Shown here: piece after piece, positions 1 through 10,200 of the stretch
How the letters are laid out: every line of letters starts with the position of its first letter
Numbering within the stretch: the first letter of the stretch is position 1
Assembly: GCF_017592555.1 (NCBI RefSeq)
Contig: NZ_JAGFNS010000052.1
Coordinates: 1-38,544 of the forward strand
Source: Actinoplanes flavus
GTDB lineage: Bacteria > Actinomycetota > Actinomycetes > Mycobacteriales > Micromonosporaceae
DNA length: 38,544 nt
Reading direction: 5' to 3'
The notes under the pieces: model-generated
Told to the model about the DNA's origin: nothing
What the model saw: only the letters and a program-made list of their open reading frames with translations
The model's database searches: none
Made by a program: the position numbers and the translations under genes

Positions 1-226
1 AGACCGCGGACTTCGGCGGCAGATCATGAGGCAGATACGCCCACTGACACCCGGTCCGGTTCTGATAGACGAGCGCGTTGACGATCTCCCGCAGCGCGTA
101 ACGACCCTGATGACCCGACACCGACGGACGCCGCTTCTTCCACGCCCGCAAGAACGGCTCAACCAGCGCCCACTGCTCATCGGTCAAATCACTCGGATAC
201 GCCCGACGCCCCACCACCCCATTCAA
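1..226 (-). CDS. IS5-family transposase, N-terminal fragment (cut by window edge)
   Basis: The minus strand reads R-R-A-Y-P-S-D-L-T-D-E-Q-W and continues through VEPFLRAWKKRRPSVSGHQ, GRYALREIVNALVY and NRTGCQWAYLPHDLPPKSAV. This is the DUF4096-type N-terminal DNA-binding region of IS5/IS427-group transposases. About 75 residues are present; the catalytic DDE core is beyond base 1. The start is ambiguous: TTG at 226 (giving L-N-G-V-V-G-R-R) or GTG at 217 or 214. The frame is intact as far as it can be read, so the copy may be functional, but that cannot be judged from this fragment. IS5-group transposases are often made from two overlapping frames, which cannot be checked here. Confidence 0.85.
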   Translation of the reverse strand, partial: MNGVVGRRAYPSDLTDEQWALVEPFLRAWKKRRPSVSGHQGRYALREIVNALVYQNRTGCQWAYLPHDLPPKSAV

Positions 227-318
227 ACGTCATGCCAGCGACCACAGACATCGACACAACCCAAAACCAGCACATCGAGCGACACCGAACTGCGGAAAAC
301 CCTTACAAAACACCCTCT
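1..318 (-). mobile_element. IS5-family insertion sequence, truncated by window edge
   Basis: This is the 5' end of an insertion sequence that runs leftward out of the window. It holds the start of a transposase (complement of 1-226), then about 90 bp of relatively AT-rich leader. The likely outer end lies near 317, where the minus strand begins GAGGGTGTTTTGTAAGGG, similar as I remember it to the ends of IS427-type IS5 elements. The sharp rise in GC beyond about 320 fits a boundary there. The other end and any target duplication are outside the window. The 319-435 stretch between the element and the PstS gene shows no gene or terminator that I can see. Confidence 0.7.
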
Positions 319-435
319 CAAGCGGCCCTTGGAGCCAGCCGACGTGTGGTCGTCAGGGGCATGGCGTTCGGATCGGGGTGTTGGTCGTTGTGGTCGCGCG
401 GGTCTGGAGGCGGGTCTCGGGGTGGCCGGTGGTGG

Positions 436-1500
436 TCAGCGGAGGGTGGTGAGGGTCCGGGTCACCCGGGTGCGGAGGGTGGGGGGCAGTGGGGTGAAGC
501 CGGCGTGTTCGGCGGCGGCCTGGCCCGGGTCGCTCACCGCGTAGGCGAGGAAGCTGCGCGCCGTCTCGGTGACGGAGCCGCGGCACACCAGCTCGTAGGT
601 GACCGACACGATCGGATAGGCGCCGCCGGACACGGACGTGTGGTCGATCTCCAGGCGTAGGTCGCCGTCGGCGCCGGTGACCCGCGCGGCGGCCACCGTG
701 AGGCCCGCGGCGTGGTCGGACGGGCCGGTGAACCGGCCGTCCGCGGTGCCCACCTGGACGGTCGGCAGCGAGTCCACCCGGGCGTAGGAGAACTCCACGT
801 ACCCGATCGCCCCGTCGGTACGGGCGATCGCGGCGGCGACCCGCTGGCTGCCCCGGTGACCGGAGCCGCCGGGGACGGGCCAGTCGCCGCCGGTTCGGTA
901 CGGCCAGTCGGCGGGCGCCGTCTCGGCCAGGTAGCGCAGCAGATTGCCGGTGGTGCCGGAGCCGTCCGAGCGGTGCACCACCCGGATCTTCGTGGCGGGC
1001 AGGGCGGCGCCCGGGTTGTCGGCGGCGATGGCCGGGGCGTTCCAGGTGGTGATCCGGCCGCCGAAGATCTTCGCGATGGTGGCCGGGGCGAGCCGCAGGT
1101 CCCCGACGCCGGCCACGTTGTAGGCGAGCGCGATCGGCCCGATCACCAACGGCAGATGTACGGCCGGGCCGCTGCCGCACCGCCGATCCGCCAGGCTCTG
1201 ATCAGTTCCGGACAGCGGGGTGTCGGTTCCGGCGAAGTCACCGGTCCCGGCGAGGAAGGCCCGCACCCCGGCGCCGGAGCCGGTGCTCGCGTAGGCGATC
1301 GACGCATCCGGGCAGGCGATCTGGTAGCCCTTGATCCAGGCGTTGACCGCGTTGGTCTGCGCCGACGACCCCTGCCCGGCCACGGTGCCGGCCGCGCAGG
1401 TGAACGGCGACGCGGCCGGCGCGGCGGGCGCCTCGCATCCGGTCAGCGCGAGAAGCCCCACGACGGCGAGCAGCCGGCGGACGTTCGGAGACGGGTTCAT
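436..1500 (-). CDS. pstS: PstS-type phosphate-binding lipoprotein (orphan)
   Basis: The 354-residue protein is a periplasmic-binding-type substrate-binding protein of the PstS family. It has a lipoprotein signal peptide with lipobox LTGC (Cys22), so it should be anchored outside the membrane. Phosphate-site signatures are visible: GQGSSAQ near the mature N-terminus, STGSGAGVRAFLAGTGDFAG, and RSDGSGTTGN in the middle. The start overlaps the end of the upstream membrane protein by ATGA (1497-1500), so the two are translationally coupled. No PstC, PstA or PstB is in the window; the next thing downstream is an insertion sequence. It may therefore serve a sensing role with the membrane protein rather than feed a transporter (inference). 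The phosphate ligand is assumed from the family. Confidence 0.88.
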   Translation of the reverse strand: MNPSPNVRRLLAVVGLLALTGCEAPAAPAASPFTCAAGTVAGQGSSAQTNAVNAWIKGYQIACPDASIAYASTGSGAGVRAFLAGTGDFAGTDTPLSGTDQSLADRRCGSGPAVHLPLVIGPIALAYNVAGVGDLRLAPATIAKIFGGRITTWNAPAIAADNPGAALPATKIRVVHRSDGSGTTGNLLRYLAETAPADWPYRTGGDWPVPGGSGHRGSQRVAAAIARTDGAIGYVEFSYARVDSLPTVQVGTADGRFTGPSDHAAGLTVAAARVTGADGDLRLEIDHTSVSGGAYPIVSVTYELVCRGSVTETARSFLAYAVSDPGQAAAEHAGFTPLPPTLRTRVTRTLTTLR

Positions 1501-2879
1501 CGGTATTCCGCCAGACGCCGGCGCACGCCGTACGGGATCAGAAGGGCGACGAGCGTGAGGGTCACGACGGGCAGGACCACCCAGCCGGTCGTGGTCCTCT
1601 CCGCGGCGCGCAGCGCCCGGTCGAACTCCTGCGCGCGCGCCTCGGTGACGCCCGCCAGCGACGCGTCGAAGTAGGCGAAGTCGAAGGCCGCGTCGCCGCG
1701 CCGGATGCCGGTCAGCAGCCGCACCGCCTCGGCGGTCCGGCCGTCGTCGGCCAGGGCGAGGATGCGCTCGTGGCCGGACTGGTAGGCGATCCACCGGTCG
1801 GCCGTCTCGGTTCCGGCCAGCCGGATCAGTCCGCCGCGGGGTGCGCCGGGGGCCGAGACCGGCGCGGTCTCCCCGGCGGCCGGCGACACCTCCGGGGAGC
1901 GGCAGGCGGCCGTACCGGTGAGACAGGCCGACTTGCTGTCGAAATCGTCCCGGTAGTAGGCCAGATTGGCGCTGACCACATACCGTCCGGTGTCGGCGGC
2001 GGCGTCGTAGCCGAGGGCGCGCAGTTCGGAGAGCGCCAGGTAGGGGCCGAGGCCACGGTCCCGGCCGTCGGCGAGCTGCCCGGACTGGGCGTGCAGGACC
2101 ACGATCGAGGCGAGCGCCAGGATCGCGCCGAGGGCGGTGGCGACGGCGAGCGGCGGGCTCCACGTCCGGCGGAAGCGGCGGGCCAGCCAGATCTGCAGGC
2201 CGAGGAGGAGCCCGAGGAGCGCGCCGCCGAGGAGCAGGACGAGGGTCACCCCGGTGCCTTCGGTGGCGGTTTTCCGGGCGTACGCGTCATCCAGCCGTTC
2301 CGTACCCGCCTCCCGCAGTTCCCGGGCGGCCGGGAGCAGGCGCTGGTGCAGCAGGTTGGTGGCCTGGGTGTAATAGCCGAGGGCGGCCGGCGCGAGCTGC
2401 CCGGCGCCGGCCGGCGGGGCGGTGGCCTGGGCGGTGACGGCCTGCCCGACCCGCTGCCGGTAGACGGCGAGCCCGTCCATCAGGTCGAGCACGATCGCCC
2501 GCTCGGCCTGCCCGGCGCCGGTGGTCAGCGACCGTTGCAGGTCCTGGTCCACCTGGTGGCCGCGGTCCCGGTAGGCGCCGAGCGCGTCGATCCGGCTGCC
2601 GGCCAGTTCGTCGTTGTCGCCGGCCAGCAGGATGCGGGTGACCTGGGCGTCCAGGTCGCTGAGGGCGAAGTAGAGGTCGGCGGCGGTGGCGGCCTGCGGG
2701 GCGGCTTCCCGGCCGATGACCCCGATCTGGTCACGCACCTGGGCCATCACCAGGCTGACCGAGAGCAGCAGCGCGACGGTCGCGCACACCGCGGACGCGG
2801 TCCACAGTCTCAGGCGTGCCGGTGTCTCGTTCCGGAACATCGCCTCGATAAACGCGGGCACGCCGTCACGGTAAGCCAT
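1497..2879 (-). CDS. Four-TM membrane protein with two extracytoplasmic helical domains
   Basis: I do not recognise a named family. The 460-residue protein has four predicted membrane helices: about 27-47, 218-240, 247-265 and 433-453. Helices 1-2 and 3-4 each bracket a roughly 170-residue helical extracytoplasmic segment (48-215 and 266-430), which suggests an internal duplication of a chemoreceptor-like four-helix-bundle sensor. The second segment holds a Cys pair (CLTGTAAC) that could form a disulfide. No enzymatic domain is seen. It is coupled by a 4-bp overlap to the PstS-type lipoprotein, so the two probably act together at the cell surface. An alternative start is ATG at 2840 (M-F-R-N-E-T-P), preceded by GAGG and placing the first helix closer to the N-terminus. 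Function unknown; a ligand-sensing partner of PstS is inference. Confidence 0.8.
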   Translation of the reverse strand: MAYRDGVPAFIEAMFRNETPARLRLWTASAVCATVALLLSVSLVMAQVRDQIGVIGREAAPQAATAADLYFALSDLDAQVTRILLAGDNDELAGSRIDALGAYRDRGHQVDQDLQRSLTTGAGQAERAIVLDLMDGLAVYRQRVGQAVTAQATAPPAGAGQLAPAALGYYTQATNLLHQRLLPAARELREAGTERLDDAYARKTATEGTGVTLVLLLGGALLGLLLGLQIWLARRFRRTWSPPLAVATALGAILALASIVVLHAQSGQLADGRDRGLGPYLALSELRALGYDAAADTGRYVVSANLAYYRDDFDSKSACLTGTAACRSPEVSPAAGETAPVSAPGAPRGGLIRLAGTETADRWIAYQSGHERILALADDGRTAEAVRLLTGIRRGDAAFDFAYFDASLAGVTEARAQEFDRALRAAERTTTGWVVLPVVTLTLVALLIPYGVRRRLAEYR

Positions 2880-2937
2880 TACCGCAATTCCGCGACGGCG
2901 CGCCCGGTCGTTTCCTATTCGTTTACCGTACGTCTAT

Positions 2938-4140
2938 CTACCGGCCGTGAGCTGGAAAGATGCGCTTGTCGGGATGCAACGAGGAGGGCAGCGCAATGGT
3001 GATCCACTCATTGTTGTCGGCCACCGACGGGGTCCGCCCAGTGGAGAACGGGAAGTTGTTGTCGTTCAATACCGCGACGGTCTTCTCGTCCAGGACGACC
3101 ACGTCCTCGACGGTCTGGAACGGGAAGGTGAAGGTCTCACCGGCGCCGGCCAGTTTCCGCGGGTCGGCGATGTTCATCAGGTCGACGAGCAGGGTCTTGT
3201 CGAGCAGCCCATCGGAGTTCCGGTCCCGTTTGTCGGCGAGGTAGAGCCGCTTGATCACGGCGGTGGCGCCCTGGCCACCGTCCCGCTCGATGATCAGGAA
3301 CCGGTTCCGGTCGATCGCGACGGCGTCGCCGACGGCCAGATCGGGCGCGCCGAGCCGGTAGACGTACCGCTTGCCGGTGTACTTCCCGGTGCGGGTGTCG
3401 AACTCGTTGAGCCGCAGGTCGCCCGTCGTGTCACCGGCGACCGTGCCCTCCAGCAGCGCGTACAGGTGACGGCCGTCGGGCGACTTCGCCAGCCCCTCGA
3501 AACCCTTGCTGCCGCCGAGGTTCGCGGTCGTGCCGGTGCGGGTGGCGGTCTCCGGGGCGGTCACGCCGTCGAGAGGGACCGGGGCCGACAGCAGACGGCC
3601 GCCCCGGTCGAAATGCAGGAGGTAGGGGCCGAACTCGTCACCGATCCAGTAGCCGCCGGACGGGTCCTCGACGATCGACTCGACGTCGAAGTCGGCACCG
3701 GTGAGCATCCGGTCCTCGCGGGTCAGCTTCCACGGCACCCGCCGGTCCGGGTCGGTCAGGTTCACGCCGCCGACCACGTCGACGGTGTGGGTGGCGAAGT
3801 CCGGGGCCAGCCGCTGGACACGCAGCAGGAAGTCGGCCGAGTTCGCCTGGTTGCCGTAGCCGTTGTCGGACAGCACGTCGAAGGTGCCGTCGCCGTTGTC
3901 CACGATGCCGGAGAAGCCCTGGACCGGCTGGTCGGCGAAGGGCACCGCGTACCCGTTGGTGTTGCCGGTGATCAGGCCGCCGGACGGCTCGCTGCCGGGC
4001 ACGAAGGTGGCGGCGGGCAGCGAGGCGAACCCGGTCAGGGTCGGTGTGGTGACCTTCGCGGGCCCACCGGCCCGCGCCGCGCCGGTCAGCGTCACGGTCA
4101 GGACCAGCGCCAGCGATCCGGTCTGCACGATCTTTCGCAT
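2938..4140 (-). CDS. Secreted esterase-like activity of phytase family protein
   Basis: The 400-residue protein starts with a Sec signal peptide (MRKIVQTGSLALVLTVTLTG, cleavage after ARA). The mature part matches the phytase-like esterase family (PF13449): FSGIVDNGDGTFDVLSDNGY near the N-terminus, then ADFDVESIVEDPSGGYWIGD followed by EFGPYLLHFD, and FEGLAKSPDGRHLYALLEG. These acidic and glycine-rich blocks suit a calcium-binding beta-propeller. The ATG at 4140 is preferred over the longer in-frame opening to 4221 because it gives a clean signal peptide. It ends 58 bp before the membrane protein/PstS pair on the same strand, so all three may be linked, possibly in phosphate scavenging (inference). 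The substrate in vivo is not known for most members. Confidence 0.85.
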   Translation of the reverse strand: MRKIVQTGSLALVLTVTLTGAARAGGPAKVTTPTLTGFASLPAATFVPGSEPSGGLITGNTNGYAVPFADQPVQGFSGIVDNGDGTFDVLSDNGYGNQANSADFLLRVQRLAPDFATHTVDVVGGVNLTDPDRRVPWKLTREDRMLTGADFDVESIVEDPSGGYWIGDEFGPYLLHFDRGGRLLSAPVPLDGVTAPETATRTGTTANLGGSKGFEGLAKSPDGRHLYALLEGTVAGDTTGDLRLNEFDTRTGKYTGKRYVYRLGAPDLAVGDAVAIDRNRFLIIERDGGQGATAVIKRLYLADKRDRNSDGLLDKTLLVDLMNIADPRKLAGAGETFTFPFQTVEDVVVLDEKTVAVLNDNNFPFSTGRTPSVADNNEWITIALPSSLHPDKRIFPAHGR

Positions 4141-4231
4141 GTGGCCGCACCTTAGGGAGCGTGGATGAACCGCGGCCGACGCTACGGTGGCGCCCGGTCT
4201 GCGCCGGGACACACACGCCACGATTCACCCG

Positions 4232-7200
4232 TCAGGTACGCGACCGGCGCCGGCTGGCCCGGGCCCGGGACGCGTCGTGCCGTGGCAGCGACAGCGGATC
4301 GGGCAGATCGTGTGCGGCGCTGAGCCCGTCGGCCCGGCGGATCAGCCGGCCGTCGGCGACCAGGCCGGCGATCAGCGTGGTGAGCCGGGCGTCCACGTCG
4401 GTCGACCGTCGCGACGCCCAGCCGTAGAGGCGGCCGGTCGCGGCGAGCAGCCCGTCCACATCGATCGCGCCGGCGTCGACGACCAGCTGTTCCAGGGCGA
4501 TCCGCAGCTCCGGGTCGGCGATCTGGTCCGCCTTACGGGCCACGCCCTCGGCCCGCAACCGCACCACCGGCGCCAGCTGGCCGGGGTCGCTGAGGAATTC
4601 GCCGTCCCACTCCATCCCGGACTCCTCGATGGCCGCGTCCACGGCCGCCCGCGCCTGCCGGGTGATCCGGGTCAGCGCCCACTGCTCACGCAACCGCTGC
4701 AGCACGACGGTGATGTGGACCGGCCCCTCCACCTCGGCGATCGTCCGGATCGCCGCGACGATCCGCTCGCGGGTGCCCGCGTCGGCGATGCCGGCGCCGG
4801 CCGGCAGCGGGGCGAGTTCCGCCTTTCGGTACGGCTGCGCCCACTCCTCCGGCCCGTGTCCACCGGTGGAGGCGCCGCCGGTGGCCGATGCGCGCTTGAC
4901 CGGCGCGGTCCGGGCCAGCTTGGCGCTCGTCACCGGTTCGGCGTTCGTGGACTTCTTCGCCCCGGCCGACCGCCCCGGCGCCGCGGCCCGCTTCACCGGC
5001 CGCTCAGCCCGCGCGTCCGCCGTCACACCGGTGACGAGTCCGGCGATCGACGCCGCCGGGCCGCGTTGCCGCCGCTGCCGCGCCCGCCGTTCCCGCTGCT
5101 CCCGCAAGCGCTGTTCCGCGTCCTCCGCCCGCTCCCGGGTCTCCGTCTCCCGGGTTTCGGCGACCGCCTGGGCCTCGGCGATGGCGTGTGCCCCGGCGAT
5201 GTCCGCGGCGCGTGCCGCCTCCCGGGCCCGCGTCATCTCCTCGGCGAGCGCCGCCTGCCGGGCCAGCCCCGCCTCCCGGGCCCGGTCCGCTTCCCGCTCC
5301 CGTTCCGCCGCTTCCTCGGCATGCGCGATCGCCGCCGCTTCGGCCGCCGCCCGGGCCTGCCCCACGGACCCGAACAGCACATCGGCCACGGTCGGCCGGC
5401 TCTCCGCCGCCTCCGGTTCGGCGCCGGCGGCCATGGCGGCCCGCGCCGCGGCGGTCCGGGCCGCCTCGGCCCGCGCCACATCGTCCCGGCTCACCCTTTC
5501 GAAGACGGCGGGAGCAACGTTCATCCCGGCCTCTTCCCCCTTCTCGGTACGGGTGACGCGCCCGAAGATCGTCCCGGTCCCGTCCCCGGCGGCGGCTCCG
5601 GTCGCCTGGTCGCGGCTCACCCGCTCGAAGACGACCGGCGACACACGGGGGCCCTCGGCCGAACCCGCCGAGCCGAGATCCGGCTCCTCGACCCGGCTCA
5701 CCCGCTCGAAGACGACCGGCGACACACGGGGGCCCTCGGCCGAACCCATCGCGGCGGGCTCCGGCGCCTCCCGGACGGTGGGCTCGGCGACCGGGCCGGC
5801 CGGCTCGCCCCGGTGGCCCACCCGCTCGAACGCCGAGGGTGCGACCCCCGCCTCCGTCCGGCTGACGCGTTCGAACACCGGGCGGGTCACCCGTTGTTCG
5901 CCGGGCTCCCCCGCGCCGCGCTCGAACAGCTTCGAACCCGCATAGGGTCGGTCGACCATGGCGCGGGACTCTTCGGCCGCGCGGTCGAAGAGCACGGAGC
6001 CCACGGAGGGCCGCTCGGCCCGGCTGACCCGCTCGAACACCGCGGCGGCGATGCGCGGCTCCTCCTCGGCGGGTTCCGCGGAAGCGCCCGGCTCTCCGGC
6101 GTGTTCGCGATCGGATGCGGTCATCGCCGGGACCTGATCCGGCGAAACGGGCCAGATGTGGGCGCGGCTGACGCGCTCGAACGTGGCCGGAACCTGCTCC
6201 TCCTGGGTGACCGAACCGGTCGGCGCGGCCGGTGCGGCGGTGAAGGGCCCCGAGTCGCTCCGGACGCCGGCGTCCGGCGGCTCGTCCGGCCAGGTCGGCC
6301 ACGCGGGCTCCCGGTCCGGTCCGGCGGCCCGGGAAGCGGGGACGCCGTCCCACTGCCCGGCGGTGTGCCGTTCGACGTCCTCGATCCCGGCCCGGTAGGC
6401 GTCCGCCTCCTCACCGACCTCGGCGAGCGCCTCGGCCACGGTTGCGGCCACCTGCTCGGCGAACTCCTCCACCTCGGCGTCGATCGCGTCCTCGACGGGG
6501 ACGACGGTCACCACGTCGGGCATGTCCATCTCGACGTCGACGTCGGCGACCGTCCCGAAGTCCGGTTCGGACGCCGCGAGGTCTGCCTCCCGTTCGCCGT
6601 ACCCGGCCGCCGCGTAGTCCGGCACCAGATCGTCATGTCCGGCGGCGGAACCGGCCGTCGGGTGATCCGGCGCCTGCCCGGCGTACCCCTCTGAGGTGAC
6701 CGTGACCGGCTCGCCCTGCCCGGCCCACATCTCGTCGGCGGTGGCGTCCTCGATCTCGACGGTCAGTTCGGGCGCCAGTTCCTCCGGTGGCAGGTCGGCG
6801 AGGGCCTGCTCGACGGCGGTACGCAGACGCTGTTCCTCGTTCTCCCGGTCGAGATACCAGGCGGTGCCCCAGATGCGGTGCAGCCGCCAGCCGTGCTCGC
6901 GCAGCACCTGCTCGCGCAACCGGTCACGGTCGCGGGCGGCGGGCGCCGAGTCGTAGGTGGTTCCGTCGCACTCGACGCCGAGCACGAACGGCGCGTTGCG
7001 GCGGGGCGAGCGGCGGACCGCCAGGTCGATGCGGAAGGCGCCGGCGCCGACCCGGGTACGCACCCGGTAGCCCCAGGACCGCAGCACGTCGCGGACCGAC
7101 TCCTCGAACGGGGTCTGCACCGCGGGGGCGGGCTCGTCGAGGCCGAGTGCCGCCTCGCCGCGGGTCGCGTAGTCGAGGTATCCGGCGAGCGGGCGCATCT

Positions 7201-10200
7201 CCTCGGTGCCGGGCAGGTCACGAGACCGCAGCGAGGTGACCACCTCGACCCGGCGGGCGGCCCGGGTGGTGGCGACGTTGAGCCGCCGCCACCCGTCGGC
7301 GCCGGCCAGTCCGCCCAGGTCGTCGCCGATGGCGAGGATGACCACGTCACGTTCGTCGCCCTGGACGGTGTCCAGGTCCTTGATGAAGAAGCCGCGGAGC
7401 CGGTCGTGCTCCGGCGGGACGACCATGTCGGCGACGGCGGTCTCGATCTCGGCGGCGAGTTCGGGGGTGCAGGCGACGACGCCGAGGGAGAGTTCGGGGC
7501 GGGTGACGAAGTGGTGCGCGACCCGCCCGGCGACCATCCCGGCCACGTCGTGCTCGCCGGTCCCGGTGACGGCCGGGAAGAGCTGGACGCCGGTGTCCGG
7601 TCCGGCCGGCGCGACCGGCGGGAAGGTGTTGAGCGCCCCCTGGTAGAAGGTGTGGTTGGCGAAGGTGATCAGCGACTCGTGCCGGCTGCGGTAGTGGGTG
7701 CCCAGGTCAAGCACCTCGAACGCGGCGCAGCCGATGGCGAGGTCCAGGATGGACCGGCCGCCGCCGGGGGTGGGCAGGGCGGTGAGCTGCCGGTCGTCGC
7801 CGACCGCGATGAACGAGGCGCCGCGGAAGATGCAGGTGACGGCGTCCGGTACGGGCACCCGGGACGCCTCGTCGACGATCACCACGTCGAAGATCAGGTC
7901 GGCCGGCAGCAGGCGGCTGACGTCGGCCGGCACGGTGAGCACGCAGGGTTTGACCGCGAGGGTGGCGTTGCGGGTCTGCCCGATCAGGTCCCGGACCGGC
8001 GGGCGGCGGGCGTTCTGTGCGGCGGAGGCCCGCAGCAGGGCGGCCTCGCCGGCGACGGCGCCGGTCGGCTGGAGTTCGTCGACGGCGTTCATCACGTCGG
8101 CGACCGCGGCGCGCTGCAGTCGCTCGTCCCAGTGGCGGAACTCCTCGACCAGGCGTTCCCGGGCGGCGGCGTCGAGCGGTGGCAGCCGGTCGTCCTCGCG
8201 GATCACGGTGTCCACCCAGGACTGGAAGAGGGCGCGCCCGAGCACCGGCAGGATCTGCCCGACCGGCAGGTCCTCGCGGGCGCAGAAGTCGACGACGGCG
8301 TCCAGCCCGTGTTCGGTCAGGACGGTACGGGCGGCCTGGTACTCGAACCACTCCTGCTGCCCTTTGCCGTCTGCGATCAGCGCCCGGATCAGGTCGCGGG
8401 CCTGCTCGTAGTCGTCGAGGGCGGCGGTGAGCGACGGGTGCCGGCGCGGGGCGAAGGCGCGCAGGATCCCGTCCCGGGCGGCCTGCCATTCGGCGACCCG
8501 GGACGGCAGCGCGTCGGTGGGCCGGGACCGGGACAGGGCGGCGGCCTGCCCGGGGGTGAACGCCGTGTCGACGCCGATCCGGATGCGCCGGGCCTCGGCG
8601 GTCCAGGCCATCGCGGAGGCCAGCGCCTCGACATCGGTCTGGGTGCCCTGGAACACCGGCCCGAGCACCCGGCCGTACTCGGCGGCGTTGGCGGACAGGG
8701 CGGCGGCCGCGTCGGCGGCGCTCTCCCGCAGCATCCCGACGGCGGCCGACTCGGCGAGGGTGAAGTCCCGTCCGGCGGCCGAGCTGTAGGCCTCGACGAG
8801 TTCGGCCGCGGCGGTCAGCGGGTCGATGTGCGAGCGCATCCAGGTGACCGCGTCCTGGATCGGCCCGGCGGCGAGCTGTGGCCGGGGCGCGGGCTCGGGT
8901 GGCGGGTGCAGGGCGGCGGTCCACCGGTCGAACTCCTGGCGGGCCTCGCCGACGATCCGGATGATCGCGCCGTTCGGGGTGCCGGCACTGACCCGTTCGA
9001 TGATGGCCGGCAGGGCCTCCGGCGGCGTCACCCGCATCACCTCGTCGGCGGTGTCGAGGGCACGGTCGATGGCGTCGAAGTCGGTGTCCAGGCGGTGCCA
9101 GTGGTGGCCCAGGATCCGGGCGTGTTCGTCTTCCGCCCGGTCCAGCTCCTGCATCGCCTTCTTCCAGGCGGCCGCGATGCCGAGGTTGGCGACCACCTGT
9201 GAGCGTTTGACGTCCGGCCGGGCGATCTCGGCGGCCGCCTTCTTGTCCCGCCGGTAGGGCGCCCGCAGCTTCCGGATTCCCTTGTGCACGGTGGCGAACC
9301 GGGTGGCCAGCTCGTCGACCGGGTGGGCGAGCGCCGCCTCGTTGAAGTGCTCGCGCGCCCGGGACTCGGCGGCTCTGGCCACGTCGACGGCGCGGTGCAG
9401 GGTCCGGGCGGCGGTGCGGGCGTTCGCCGTTCCGGCCGGGTGGAACCAGGCGGCCTCCGGTTTGTCCGGCCGGGCCAGCAGGTCGACGATGTCGGAGACC
9501 CGGTGGATGTCGGAGAAGGTGACCACGTTGGGCAGCCCGAGCCGGGCGGTGACCCGGTCCAGGCTGTGCTGGTGCTGTTCCAGCCGGTCGGCCTCGTCGG
9601 CGAAGCGGCGGGCCAGGCCACGGGCCTGGGCGGCGGTGAGCGGCAGCAGTTCGATCGGCGGCGGGTCGAGGTGTACGAGACTCGGCACGACCGGCAGCCG
9701 GCCCGGGGTGGGCAGCGACTCCCAGGTGACGCCGGACCGTGCCCGGACCGCGTCCTCGGCCTGGTGCAGGGCCTTGAGGTGGCGCAGCAGGTTCTCGGCG
9801 GCGCGGGCCACCGGTTCCAGGCTGTCCAGGGTGAGCCACTCGTCGACGGCTGCGGCGGGACGGCGGGCGGCGTGGCCGATCAGCGTGGTGAGGGCGATCG
9901 CGTCGGCCAGGTCGCGGGCCCGGAAGGCGAACGCCGTCGGGTCGGTGCCGACCGCCGCGGCGAGGTGTTCGAGGGCGGTCTGCGCCTGGTGCAGGCGGGC
10001 GTCGAGCCGGTTGCGGTCGATCACCTCACGCCACAGGAAGTCCTCGCCCAGCAGCGCGGGACGCCAGGCACGGCTCATGCGGTCGGCGGCGTCGCGGACG
10101 GTCTGCAGCGACTGGGTGGTGAGCGGGACCGGCAGGGCCGGCGGGACCGGGGCGGCCGGTACGTCGATCATCTGCGCGCACATGCCGAGGACGTCGTGCA

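Noticed and set aside
1501..2163. Longer pstS frame
   Set aside because: The extension lies out of frame within the conserved membrane protein gene, and the ATG at 1500 gives a proper lipoprotein signal.
6878..9202. Long plus-strand frame opposite the helicase
   Set aside because: No recognisable motif; it is the antisense shadow of a well-conserved helicase coding region. The same holds for plus-strand frames at 4187-6694 and 31563-33572.
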